64,000 nucleotides of DNA from Temnothorax longispinosus (lineage: Eukaryota; Arthropoda; Insecta; Hymenoptera; Formicidae). The DNA lies in assembly GCF_030848805.1 (NCBI RefSeq), contig NC_092366.1:12133625-12197624 (forward strand), in the 5' to 3' direction. The notes beneath the pieces are model-generated. The model worked only from the letters and a program-made list of their open reading frames with translations, was not told where the DNA came from and made no database searches. The first letter of the stretch is position 1. Each line of letters opens with the position of its first letter. The position numbers were made by a program, and so were the translations under genes. Shown here one piece after another: positions 20,950-32,810 of the stretch.

Positions 20950-23390
20950 AGGAAAAATTGTGTCCGAGCCAGCCAGTTCCGAATTAAATTATTTCAAGAA
21001 ATTTTTTCTTTTTTGCTCTTGTGCCTAAACAGAATAGATCTTATAGGCTAATCTTAAATCCACCTTAATCTAAAAGCGCTTAATAAGTTTATCAATATTG
21101 AAAACACTCAAATAAATAATGGCTAAAGGCTATTTCATGACATCGATTAAAATGACGCGTATTATTCAATTTGCATGGCTAGTTCAGATAGAAAATACTC
21201 AAAATTCTTATTCGAAGATGTCTTCTACGAGTTTAATGTTTACCCTTTGAGTTAAATACAGCTCCGTACACTTTAACAAAAATTATGAAGCCAGTAAATT
21301 ATTACTTAAGGGAATTGGACTAATTATCCGTTAATTATTTGGATGAATTGCTTCTTCTAAGCAAGACACATGCGGGTGTTTGAGAAATGTACGGATAACA
21401 TGTAGTCTTTTGACATGTAGTCACTTGGATTTATAATAAATAGAGGAAAGGATAAAATATATATATAGAGTCGGAGATCGAATATAGGCTGCATTCGAGG
21501 AGCGCGCTATTAGCGCTATTGCATCATTCTGTCTTTATCGCTCATCAGGTGTAAAACAAGGATAGAACAAGCAAATAGCGCTAATAGCGCGCTCCCCGAA
21601 TCCAGCCATAGTGTCCTTAGTTTTAGTTATAATATGACTAAGTAAAGGTCAATTGAGTTTATGCCTTGCATTAACAATTCTGAAAAATTCATGATACAAT
21701 CTTTCGTTTAAATGTTTCAATTTTTTATTATGTCCCGATATAGGGACATCGAAAAAACTCGAACAGCTTTATAAGTTTAGCTCGATTTTACGATAGTCTA
21801 TTCGAGATTTTACTAGGTTTATAGAAACCTTAAATTCATGTTATACAGTATATAAATCGCATATTGATGTTGCAAAATATTCTATTAAAAGTTAAACCTG
21901 CTCTAGAAATAATCTTGGATGCGTTACTCTCAGGCTAGAGTAGTTTCTTGCCAAAGTTAACGGGCTCACGGATATTGGAATGCTATATCAATTATCTTGT
22001 TAGTAGGTTTTTGGTCTTAAGTATTTCGCGAGAAGATTCAGAAGTAGCGATATCTTGTTACGTATTGATAATACGACTGCGATCACTTATATAAACAAAA
22101 GGAGCGGCATTCGGTTTAAGAAATTGAGCAAGTTGACAAAAAAGAATAGATTCTTGAATTTTCGCATCGTATATGCAATCCGAAAAGAATGTCGAGGCAG
22201 ATTTTGAGTCGAGAGGTCTTGAGCCGAAAGCGGAGTTTACGTTATTAAATGCAGCGTTTCAAATATTAGTACAGAAGTTTGGAAAACCAGATACGGAATT
22301 ATTTGCATCTCGAACAAATGCGAAATCTTCGCGTTACAGCTCATGGGTAAGAGACCCAGAGAAGGTAGCTATCGACGCGGTTTCGATTGACTAGAGACCG
22401 TTTCATTTTTACGCAATTCCTCCGTCTCGATTATACTTCGAGTTCTGGAAAAGGTGAGGGCGGAAGGTTCAAGAGGTATTGTAGTGGTCCCTAAGTGACC
22501 GGTTCAGGCATGGTATCCGGTGTACATGACAATGTTGGATTCTGAGCGGTGTTAATTGAAAGCGAATAAGTATCTTCTGTGTTCAATCGACAGGAAGCCA
22601 CATCCTCCTTAGGAAAGGATTACCCTGGTTGTCGGGACACTGGCATGCAGGAAAGCTTTGAACTGGGAGATGTACCAATAGATGCGACAAACATCATGCC
22701 TTCTTCGCTGATTCGATTAGGCATTATATATCTGCAACAACCTCATTACAGGGTCCAGAAGTGGAGAAGATGTAAGATCAAAGAGGCCTTCTAAGGTAGT
22801 TGAGAAGTTGCAACCTAGCATACCAAAATATGATGCTACAAAGGACCTAAGGTGAGTAGCTGAGGTACCAATAAGGACATAACATTAGAAAAACTATCTT
22901 GGAAAGCTAACGCCGCTCGCTCTCACTGGACAGCGTATGGAGGGGGGAAAAAAAGAGAAAATTTTGAATTAAAATCCCTGACAGGGTCAAGACTTTCGAA
23001 GCTTATCAATCCACAACCGAGGGTGATTGTTCTGATTTATCACGAAAACTTGATCTTGTGCGTGGTTTCTACGTTGGAAATGTATCTTTACAAGACTAAG
23101 GACTTGCGAGGGTTAGAAACGAGGTTGTTTATGTCTTTTAAAAGACCATTCAAGTCGATATCCAGTTAGACTTTAAGTCGCTGGATTAGAAATACTCTCA
23201 GTAATAGTGAAAATGACACAAATATATTCAGCGCGTATAGAACCCGCCATCATGCCTCAACTTCGGCTGATAAGTGGCGTAAACATAGACGCTTTTAGAA
23301 AGGCAGCAGGGTGGTCGGAGAGATCAAAAACTCTGTTGCAAGATTTTATAGTCAAAAAATAGTGTCAACTAGGGATGTTTTTTGCTAAGC
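20950..23390 (+). pseudogene. DIRS pol: RT, RNase H and tyrosine recombinase remnants
   Basis: RT fragments are found at about 21010-21060 (NRSYRLILN) and 21190-21370 (FLFEDVFYEFNV, TLTKIMKPVNYYLREL, VNYLDELLLL, a YLDD-type box now YLDE). RNase H fragment 22173-22394 contains NVEADFESR, FGKPDTELFASRTN and WVRDPE, typical of DIRS. The recombinase shows the first catalytic Arg in ALTGQRM near 22930, the RTRHHASTSA block near 23240 (HxxR region), the RKAAGWSERSKT block near 23300, and ARFYS with the nucleophilic Tyr near 23340. Frames shift repeatedly. A hairpin (21487-21607) interrupts the RT end. No long ORF is intact. Confidence 0.78.
21487..21607. repeat. Short hairpin MITE
   Basis: GGCTGCATTCGAGGAGCGCG at 21487 pairs with CGCGCTCCCCGAATCCAGCC ending at 21607, including a shared AATAGCGCTATT-type dyad. 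Non-coding insertion within DIRS pol. Confidence 0.75.
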
Positions 23391-23712
23391 TATTCTCAGC
23401 AATACAAGTTAATTACAAAGTTCTTAGTTATTATGTACGAGTTTTTTAATTAGATATGTATACACTAAATACGGTTAAAATATATAATTTTGTTCTTATT
23501 ATGAAATCTCAGATATAATTAAGAAATTTTATTATCGAAATATAGTGCCATCTAAGGATGGTTTTGCTAAAGCTATACTCAATAATAAGATTTTAGTGAT
23601 ATAATAATGTTTTGGTTAAATGTATATACACTAAATGCGGTTAAAACACACATAATTTTGTTCTTCCACAAAATCTCAGGCATAATCTATCTGCCGCAAC
23701 AACTTTAAACAT

Positions 23713-23822
23713 CTACATGTGATCTCGAGAAAAAGGCGCGCAATACAATTAAATGATTAAACGAACTTACCTGTAAGTGAAGTTCTATCATAATTGTATG
23801 AAGCGCCTCTTCCGAAGAGATC
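23713..23822. repeat. DIRS internal complementary region (ICR)
   Basis: Bases 23713-23750 are complementary to the outer end of the left ITR (18160-18197). The directly adjoining 23749-23822 are complementary to the outer end of the right ITR (23996-24069). Adjoining complements of both extremities are the defining feature of the DIRS-1 ICR, thought to template joining of the ends during circle formation. Confidence 0.85.
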
Positions 23823-23894
23823 AGTCCCACCCAGTATACACCCAATTTTAATATTATTAGATTCCCCATATGTTACGGGAGCACTTTAAATAAA

Positions 23895-24069
23895 TGAGCA
23901 ATGGAAGGAAACGGAAGCGGAAGCGAACCAAAGCGAAAAGTTTTGAACTTTAAAACTGTGGCGACATCGGTGCATAGTAGCGGTACTACATGTGATCTCT
24001 TCGGAAGAGGCGCTTCATACAATTATGATAGAACTTCACTTACAGGTAAGTTCATTTAATCATTTAATT
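23895..24069 (-). repeat. DIRS right inverted terminal repeat with 45-bp extension
   Basis: Bases 23895-24024 are the inverted copy of the left ITR. A further 45 bp (24025-24069) has no counterpart at the left end but is complementary to the right half of the ICR. DIRS-1 is likewise described as having a longer right ITR. Confidence 0.8.
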
Positions 24070-24279
24070 ATATATTCCATAAAACCTCTTTAAATATAAT
24101 CTTATATAGCCATATATGGTCTTATACGCTTGTATATTATTATGTCTGATAATGTAAAAGTATATTTATAAGGTTAAAGATAATCATATTATAAACATTA
24201 AACATATACTCAGATCTATCCATAAGTATGTATAACTGTTATAAATATTCTTATTCTTCTATTATATCAAGAAACACGG

Positions 24280-24895
24280 TAGTGTCTCGTGCCAAGTATA
24301 CGCAGAGCGAGACCGACTGTGACTCTTTTACGCGACGCGACGGGTTGCGAATACTCGAGATGTTGAGATCTCGATAACAAGTGAACGGATCAAGTTCTAA
24401 GTAGGCTTGATCGATAGCTTGGGGTCGAATTAGGGGGGGGGGGTTTCTTATAATATTCCGTTACGTGCCCTACGAGCGGAGATATTGCGACGCAAAGTCG
24501 AAATGTGAAAATTTTATATTAAGATACTCCTCCTAACGCCGACGTCTTATATGACATAATATATAATCAGAAATGTCACTTTCACTTTTTCGACACTGGC
24601 GGCTGGCGGCCTTAGTATCGCAGTGCAGTGCAGTGCAGTGTAGTGCAGACAGTGCATTCGGATCAGCGCGCTGTCACAGACAGTCAGTTAACCTAACCTA
24701 ACACGGTAGTGTCTCGCCGGTCTCGCGTCAAGTACGCGCGGAGCGATACCGACCGTGATGACTCATTACGCGACGCGACGATTAATATTTTTTCTGATTC
24801 AAGGTAATTGTTTTATTTATTTACATGTAATTATCCTATTATTATACGACGCGAAGCGAGACCGCACCGTGACTCTTTTAACGCGACTAATTGTA
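24280..24895. repeat. Dispersed short repeats with CACGGTAGTGTCTCG and GCGACGCGACG blocks
   Basis: The block CACGGTAGTGTCTCG plus GAGCGAGACCGACTGTGACT and ACGCGACGCGACG occurs near 24283-24345 and 24699-24780, with a partial copy near 24848-24890. A run of GCAGTGCAGT lies at about 24620. These flank the 5' side of the Tudor-domain remnant. Function unknown. Confidence 0.45.
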
Positions 24896-24902
24896 AGTAC
24901 AT

Positions 24903-25906
24903 GTGACAGGAATTATAGTAGTTTACGTTTACGTGAGTATTACTTCTGTAGTAACTTATACGAACGATATCGAAGAAGTTGTGTATAATGTCCCGATTCA
25001 ACGGCCCCTGTCCCTGGTTGAGAGTGTTAATAATGAATTAATATCTCTCACACTGTCAAGCCAAATTGGCTCTTCGTTCAGCTTCCGACTTATTCATCAT
25101 TTCTCCTTTTGCAAAATTTGGAAAACAGCATAATGTATTGGTTGGTATAACAATGAATTGCTGCCAGTTCCAAATGTATTGAACAGTAAGTGATATAATC
25201 TTAACACGTTGAATAAAATGAAATCAGGATATTCTGATTATACAATACATTTTTACTTTGTAGAGGATGATTACGTGGCTGTATATTGGAGCGACAAATA
25301 GATTAGAGGATGCATTGAACGTCCAGATCCATCGGGAGAGAGAAGCGTAGTACGATTACTCGATCACGGTGGTTACTGGCAGTTTAGTAATTCATAATGT
25401 AGGCCATTGATATATAATTATTTGAGCCTACCCTTCCAAGCCATCGAAATCTTTTTAGCAAATATTCAGCCAAAGGACGGTAACTATATATTGACGTTAT
25501 ATGTACTATTATTCCAGATTATACATCTCTACTCAAAATTCTTTATCTTTGGATATGTAATTATACTTTGATGTTACTCCTTTGCAGGTAAATGGTCGAC
25601 AGAAGTTTACAATGTGGTACAAAATTGTTCCTCAAAGGGAGTTGCTGCTCAAGCTCAGATTGAAGCTAGGTCGCATTCAAACTAATATTTATGCAAATAT
25701 TTATTTTATGATACAAAATTATGGGGTAAGTAGTTATTATTATCCAATTTTCGAGAATCTTTTTGCAGAAGCGCTAATTAATTGAAATTAATTGAATTTT
25801 TTTTAAGCTAATTTCTCTTACTGAAGAACTGGTAATGAACGGACATGCTGAACAAGTAGCATGGGACCAGATGAAGCTAGAAACACTTGAATCCATCTGT
25901 ACATAA
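24903..25906 (+). pseudogene. Tudor-domain gene remnant (TDRKH/AKAP1-like extended Tudor)
   Basis: A spliced reading is visible: exon near 25140-25190 (NNELLPVPNV, donor GTAAGT), exon 25264-25479 (DDYVAVYWSDK, RLLDHGGYW, LPFQAIEIFLANIQPKDG; acceptor TTTGTAG, donor GTAACT), exon from 25588 (GKWSTEVYNVVQNC, acceptor TTTGCAG), and exon 25808-25906 (LISLTEELVMNGHAE then TAA). The order W..., DHGGYW and LPFQAIE...ANI is that of Tudor domains, which bind methylated arginines, often in piRNA-pathway or RNA-anchoring proteins. Stops at 25299-25301 (where the family has Trp), in the NS*CRP segment and in the third exon, plus a phase break into the last exon, make it a pseudogene. Which Tudor gene it came from is uncertain. 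Confidence 0.65.
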
Positions 25907-26806
25907 GAGTTGTCAAGAAACTCTACAATTTTTACGCATAATCCGCGATTCTTTAGAGTTTAATACAATCGCCATTGATGATCCCCTTTAATCGCGTCAA
26001 AATTGATTATTTCGCTTTTTAACTTCGTTTTTTACTCATGTTGTAAAATTGTTTTCCGATTGTGTAGAATATTTATATTTAGAAAGAAAGAAATTTATAT
26101 AAAGATTGCTATATTGATCGTAGAGTAGGGAAAACATTAACTTAACATTTTACAAGGTAGTATCACATTTAAACTAGAACATTTGTACCGAATAACTCAG
26201 ACGAATTAGGAAATTTGTTTCTACGTGATTAATATCTATTTCTGATTGGGGACGATTTGAGAATACATTGAAATAATTTAATTTCTTTTCACATTTAAAT
26301 TTAGGTCACCGTAGATTAAACTTGTTACTTTAAAAGTTATTGTTATATAGTGCATTTTATTTAACATCTCGTGTTATCTTTACAAATTATTTAAAGGTTG
26401 CTAATTCATTTAAAGATTAGTCTTTTGAACATTTTTTTCAGTAACTTGTATTCCGCACTTCACTGTCGTGGCATAAAATTATTTTATGTTTCAAAAGATG
26501 GAGACTAAGCTTTCGAATTAATCCAGATGTACGCATATATACTGTATATATTTGATTAATAAGTAATTTATCTGAGACTATTTATTTATAATTGAAAAAA
26601 TTAATAATTATTTTTCAATAAATATTAATTTTCAAATAAATAGTTATTTATTTTTTATAAACTATCTATTAGTTATTTTAATCATAAATAACTTATTTCT
26701 ACTAATTACCAGTTTACAAAAAAAATTAATTCATATTTACCTAAATACTAACTTTCACAAACTAGCTATTTTTCTCTGAAAAATTACCAATTCTTTAAGT
26801 AATCTA
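25907..26806. other. AT-rich intergenic sequence
   Basis: No ORF, splice-consistent exon or repeat structure was recognised in this 900-bp stretch beyond short TTATTTATT-type repeats near 26560-26700. Confidence 0.5.
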
Positions 26807-26877
26807 TACGGTATGGTCTAGTGGCTAGGATACCTGGCTCTCACCCAGGAGGCTCGGGTTCGATTCCCGGTACCCGG
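26807..26877 (+). tRNA. tRNA-Glu: tRNA-Glu (anticodon CTC), acceptor stem degraded
   Basis: The D-arm, anticodon arm (CCTGG-CTCTCAC-CCAGG, anticodon CTC at 26840-26842), variable loop and T-arm (TTCGATT loop) match eukaryotic tRNA-Glu almost perfectly. The A box TGGTCTAGTGGCTAGG and B box GGTTCGATTCC are intact. In the acceptor stem TACGGTA against TACCCGG, only four Watson-Crick pairs and one T-G pair form, so it is probably a pseudo-tRNA or was altered by the LINE insertion that begins directly after it. Confidence 0.8.
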
Positions 26878-27388
26878 GAGAGCTTGGGAGGGGAGAGCAG
26901 TGGACGGTTTGGGCTCGGAGTGGAGAGGAGTAAGAAAAAGATTTTCGATGGGAGGTGAAGCAAAGGAGGATGAAGTGGGGTGGTGGAGCCTATGGAGGAG
27001 GATCGGAGGAGGTCGGGAAAGTGGAGGAGAGGTCGAGGATAGTGTGATTGAGGAGCAGTGAGGAGAGAAAGTAAGGGAACACCTGAGAGGTTAGGATGTG
27101 AAGCAGGAAGATAAAGGGCCCAGGTTACACGATGAGGGAGCTGAGCGAGTTGGCAGCATGGAGTTTCGAGCGAGCGATCGATCGACCTGTCGAGAGACAG
27201 AGGAATGTGATGGTGGCGCGGCAGGTGCGGAACGGAGCGGGGAGTCTTCGCGACGGGTCAAGGGATCGAGCAATTGAACGTCTGGGTTGGCAGCACGAGG
27301 CGGACGCGTGAGTAAGGCCCGGCGCACGTGTAGTTGAGCAGAAAATTCGGTTGCGGAAGGGAGAATAAGACGAGGAGAAAGGTAAGCG

Positions 27389-28216
<828 letters not shown>

Positions 28217-29029
28217 GATTTATTATGCCCGAGCAATGGCTAAGGGGCAAAAGTGTATAAATGTAGTTATGAACATAATTATAAGCTCTCAACAAAATAT
28301 AACGTAAGATAAACATATTATACTAATTCTAACGAAACTTAAAACTAACAAAATAGTACCGCTTGAACACAATAGAAAGGGAGGAGACCGATCACTCAGA
28401 CTCTGACAAAAGCAAAAACTCGCGAAGAAGACTTTTAAAAGATGCTATAGATGCCGCCGATGTGACTGTACTAGGAAGTGAATGCCAAAAATAAACAGCG
28501 GAAAGATGGAATGAATTTCTGTAAGCCACTGTTCTGTGAGCAGGAATATGGAAAGTTTGAACAGATAATTCAGCAAGACGATTAGATCGCTTGAGTGATG
28601 GATCAGGAAAGGTGAAAAGCTCAGACAAATAGGTGGGCGAACGCATGTGTAGAATACGATACATCTGGCAACCGAGAAAATAATGCCGTCTATTCTCAAC
28701 AGAAAGCCATCCCAGTTGTCGTCTATACGGTGTGATATGGTCATCACGCCTAATATCGAAAATATATCGAATACAACAGTTAACTAGTCTTTGCAATTTG
28801 ATGTTTAATTCTTTGGTCAGGCCATGATATACGAGACAGCAGTAATCAATGTGAGGTAAAATTAATGTTGTAACAAGTTTGATTCTAAGCTGTTTGGAAA
28901 GAGAGTTCTTGTTGAACTTCAATTTGTTCAACGCATGATGAACTCTCTGTGAGATAAGCGAGATGTGTCTCGTCCATGATAGATTAGATGTAAAAATAAC
29001 ACCTAAATTTCTTACCTCGCAAACGAATG

Positions 29030-29031
<2 letters not shown>
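28217..29031 (-). mobile_element. LINE family B, 5'-truncated 3' fragment
   Basis: On the minus strand, codons from about 29025 to 28392 encode the C-terminal tail of LINE B ORF2, matching 60450-61080 block by block: RNLGVIF, LSWTRHISLISQRVHHALNK, DYCCLVYHGLT, YIFDIRRDDHITPYRRQL, ENRRHYFLGCQMYRI, FHIPAHRTVAYRNSFHL, YFWHSLP. A short 3' UTR follows, then the AATC tail. Both boundaries are GA/TC microsatellite. The tail ORF (about 210 codons) is intact within the fragment. Confidence 0.85.

Positions 29032-29065
<34 letters not shown>
29032..29065. repeat. (GA)n tract at the 5' boundary of the LINE B fragment
   Basis: Seventeen GA units between the truncated LINE B start and resumption of LINE A sequence. 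Confidence 0.9.
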
Positions 29066-29070
<5 letters not shown>

Positions 29071-29446
29071 TGGAAGGGAGGATACGCAGGAGTACAGGGA
29101 GGTCGGAGGAGGAAGAAATTACAAGAGGGATGGAGGAGAAACTTCTTATGGCCTCCGATGATGAGGAGAAGGAGGATGGGAGAAAGAGAGACTGGGCTAA
29201 ATAGGGAAGAGCTGGGACGGGAAGGAGGGAGGCTGAAGGACGGAGTCGCGGCACGAACGGAGGAAGAAGAAGAGAGGTGAAGAAGATTACAGAGAGGGAG
29301 GGTAAATATTTGTGAGGTCGCAAATGGCCAGGCATTGGGGAATAAGCATATGTAAGAGGTTTGGGTACGTTTCTTATGAAAAAAACGCCTTGTAAGCCCT
29401 ACGGGGAAATGCAATAAATACATCATACATAAGTAATCTATACTTC

Positions 29447-30195
29447 TCACAAAAATTAAAGGAATACTAAATTTATCTTTAAAAATAGGCAAAATTCAAG
29501 CAGCTATTTTGTTAAAAATAAACATAATTTAAATTTAAAAAAAGGATTTTAAAGTTGAAATTTCTACTTTCAAAAAATAGATTTTTTAGTTTCTGTGTGT
29601 TTGGTAAGTTTTATATATAAAAAACTACGAGCTGGACAAAATAGAAAATTTTTCTTTGACTTTGTGGGCCTGTCACGTTCACAAAAAAAATCCGCGAAAA
29701 TTTTCGATTTTTTAACGTGAAAGCTAAAAGTTTTTCTTGCAAAATCTTTTTTTAAAAATGTTTTTACAATTTTTTGTTACTAATTTATCACGGATTGAAC
29801 AAGAAATAAGCTTTTTGACTTTGATTGCTCATAACTCCCTTAGAAATCATCGTATTGCAATTCAAAAAACAGATTCTTAAAGCTGAAACTTTGCTCTATT
29901 AAACGGTATAATTGCCAAATTTTTTAAAATAACGTAGATGTGATACAAATTGATGAAAATAATGTAAAAATTAGAGATTTTTATCTTTTTCATTTTGACC
30001 CAGAAAACAATTGTACAGAACAACAACGCAGACACGTAGAAACATTTTTAAAAGAAGATTTTGGAAGGAAAACTTCAAGCTTTCACATTAGGAAATTGAA
30101 AATTTTCACAGATTTTTTTTTTGCACGTGACAGGCCTACAAATGAGAGAAAAATTTTTTATTTTGTCCAGCTCGTAGTTTTCTATGTGCAAAAAT
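29447..30195. repeat. Fold-back element related to the arms of the 36558-40820 palindrome
   Basis: Bases 29447-29860 resemble 36660-37090 (CTCACAAAAATTAAAG, ACGAGCTGGACAAAAT, GGCCTGTCACGT, GATTGCTCATA), and 30010-30195 is the inverted counterpart of 29600-29760. The arms are more diverged than those of the large palindrome. Non-coding; the ORF at 29940-30197 is an arm shadow. Confidence 0.65.
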
Positions 30196-30211
30196 AAAAA
30201 TAAAAATAAAA

Positions 30212-30449
30212 CAAAATAAAAATATTTAATTAAAACAAAATAAATAAATTTTTCTTGTAAAAAAACTTGGCGCTGCTTTTTTACTTCTGTCGCATTCTTC
30301 CCTAAATTATTTTATTGTTTTTTTATTCAATCAAAAATCTTAGTATTAATGTTTAAATTTTAATGTTTAAATTTTAAAGTCTAGCAGCGCCAAATTTTTT
30401 TACAAGAAAAATTTATTTATTTTGTTTTAATTAAATATTTTTATTTTGT
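30212..30449. repeat. MITE with about 60-bp inverted ends
   Basis: CAAAATAAAAATATTTAATT at 30212 and its complement ending at 30449 continue inward through TTTTTCTTGTAAAAAAA and CTTGGCGCTGC against GCAGCGCCAA. The core is about 105 bp and non-coding. Confidence 0.8.
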
Positions 30450-30671
30450 ACTGTTACTTCTTTGATTCTTTGTAATTAAAATGATTCTTTGTAATATTAA
30501 AAATTTGTTAAAAAGAATTAAGAAGCTATTATCACTTGGGTTAGAATAGGAAGATCCTTGAATAGGAATACGAAGACACCACTTAGGTTTTATTTCTTTA
30601 AAGTAGTTGCATAACAATTATCTTTCAAAGCAATATACATATTCTCTTTACAATTGGCGCAATTTAATTTA

Positions 30672-31006
30672 AAGATTTTACATCTTTTTTTGAAATACAT
30701 GTCACTTGAGTTAAGTTAGGTAATATAATTTTGTGAAAAAGAAAATAAAGATTTTAAAGATTTCACATCTTTTTTTTGAAATACATGTCACTTGAGTTAA
30801 GTTAGGTAATATAATTTTGTGAAAAAGATATAAAGCTACCACTTAGGTTAGATACATGTCACTTGAGTTAAGTTAGGTAATATAATTTTGTGAAGAAGAA
30901 ATTAAAGATTTTACATCTTTTTTTTTTAAATACATGTCACTTTTGAGTTAATTTAGATAATATAATTTTGTGAAAAAGATATAAAGCTACCACTTAGGTT
31001 AGATTT
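30672..31006. repeat. Irregular tandem repeat, about 55-105 bp units
   Basis: The block ATACATGTCACTTGAGTTAA then GTTAGGTAATATAATTTTGTG recurs near 30697, 30780, 30851 and 30930. The trailing phrase AAGATATAAAGCTACCACTTAGG is present in two of the units, so a higher-order pattern is likely. Confidence 0.75.
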
Positions 31007-32299
31007 TATTTTACTTGACAATCAAATTAATATGAGATATTATTTTTAGTTTCAGTTTACATAATTGCGTTTTAAGTCCGACAAAGTCCATATTGGCACG
31101 CAGTTTAAAAAACTAAAAAATGTGTTTAATAATAAAATTGACATTGTGAAATATTATTGAGCACCAAGATCGGCTTCGACCGAAAACGGCATTTCTCATT
31201 GCTTATGTTTTTTAAATTTTTTTTTTTTAATTTTGCATAAGATACTTAATTTTTTTTAATTGACATTAATTTTTATTAAATATTTTCGTAAATAGTGAAA
31301 TTACCTGTAATAATTTGTGAAAAAAACTGTTATATAATAAATATATGGGGCATTCCATGCCAACTCAACCGATGATTTTTCTCGACCATTTTTTATTTGG
31401 CCGAAATTTTTTTGTGTTTTTATACTAAATAAAAGTAGCTTCCATGATTTTTTTTTTTAGATTTTTATTTCTACCCGTACTTAAGTTATGGATTAAAAAA
31501 AATGCAGTTTAAAATTTGAAAAATTTTAAATGCCTGTAACTTTAAGAAGAAAAAAGATATTGTAAAAAATAAGGTAATCTATTTTTTCTTTTTTTTGCTG
31601 TACTTTTTGAAGAAAATATCGAATAAATTTTTAATGGACAATATAACTGTTTTTTATAAGAATTTAGGTAAAAAATGTTTGTTTTTCTCAATGCGACCAT
31701 TTTGATTTTTTTCAAAAAATCACAAATTCTAGACTTAATTTCAAAATTTTTAAGCCATATATAAAAATGGGATTCCAATAACTTCAATTTTTAAGGGACT
31801 TTTTCTTCATTTTTTTTCGAAAATAATTTTTTTTAAATAAGATAAACTCTACCGATGGCTATTAAAAAATTTGATTTTATAGACAGCAATCCTGAGGATT
31901 TATAGGTAAAGAGGAAATTCGAATATTTTCTATTTTTTAATTGCATTTTTACTTATTTTTATTATTGAATTACTTTTTTTAAATGGAATATTATAAATTA
32001 GGGAACTTTAACGGATAGCATGTAACAATTAAGTCATATAGTTAATGAAAAAAACACGTATATTATATCTTTGAAAATAGCAATCAGATTTATTTGAAAA
32101 TAAAATAAATAAATAAAATTAAAAATTAAAAATAAACTTAAATAAATAAAAAATATATTTAAAAATTATGCCATATTATATAACGTTTATTATTTATTTT
32201 TATTTTTTTAAACTATTTTATATGATTTGACATCATTACATTGAGAGAATATTTTCACATTTATATTTCCATTGTTATCAGGTCAAATTATATAAAATA
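31007..32299. other. Long AT-rich intergenic sequence
   Basis: More than 75 percent A+T with poly-T and poly-A runs. The phrase GGGGCATTCCATGCCAACTC at 31350 stands out from the composition and may mark a diverged element end, but no partner was found. Open frames here are not convincing. Confidence 0.4.
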
Positions 32300-32394
32300 A
32301 TGTTAATTGAACTTGGCGGGGCGAGTCCGACTTGTGAGAAAGATGTCCCGAATGTTAATCATTTTGTAGAATGTAATGTTAAGAGAATTAAACA

Positions 32395-32781
32395 TGGCAA
32401 TTTTTGTTATTTTGGAAAGTTGGAAGGAGAGAGTTGTTTTTTTAAGATAGATACAAGCGCGGATTTTTCCATTTTAAATAGTAAGATGGTGAAGAGAAAA
32501 GTATGAAGACAGTACAAGTTAAGGATTTCAATTTAAGGTACCCTACGGGGGAAAAGGTTTCAGTCGAATTCAAAGTCAAAGCGAAAATAGAAATTGGTAA
32601 ATATTCGGTTATAATTCTTATGTATGTGGCGGAAATTAATGATGAATGTTTGTTAGGAGTTGATTTTCTGAAAATGGTCAATTTAAAAAATGTTTTTGAG
32701 TTTGCTTTTGGAAATACTAAGTCTATTGAAAAAAAAATTGCTCTCGAAAAGAGAATCCTAGAAAAGTCCCCTCTATCTTAA
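32395..32781 (+). pseudogene. Gypsy protease
   Basis: The active-site block reads DTSADFSIL where aspartic proteases have DTG/DSG-A, followed after a frameshift (about 32505) by the second-half block MYVAEINDECLLGVDFL. The protease would mature gag-pol. The altered third residue of the DTG triad and the frameshift suggest loss of function. Confidence 0.65.
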
Positions 32782-32810
32782 ATGAACTTTTCGAAAACAA
32801 TTCCGGTAAT

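Larger units (their letters stand above)
18160..24069 (+). mobile_element. Full-length DIRS retrotransposon with ITRs and internal complementary region
   Basis: A 5.9-kb element has inverted terminal repeats (18160-18287 and 23895-24069) and an internal complementary region (23713-23822). Its gag, RT, RNase H and tyrosine recombinase remnants appear in DIRS order. DIRS elements replicate through a circular intermediate templated by the ITRs and the complementary region, and insert by tyrosine recombinase without target duplication; none is seen here. Coding regions are riddled with stops and frameshifts, so this copy is dead, but its termini are clear. Two fold-back elements (18288-18926 and 21487-21607) lie inside it. 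Confidence 0.85.

Noticed and set aside
24683..24705. CCTAACCTAACA resembling insect telomere repeat (TTAGG)
   Set aside because: Only two and a half units, embedded in unrelated sequence; not a telomeric array.
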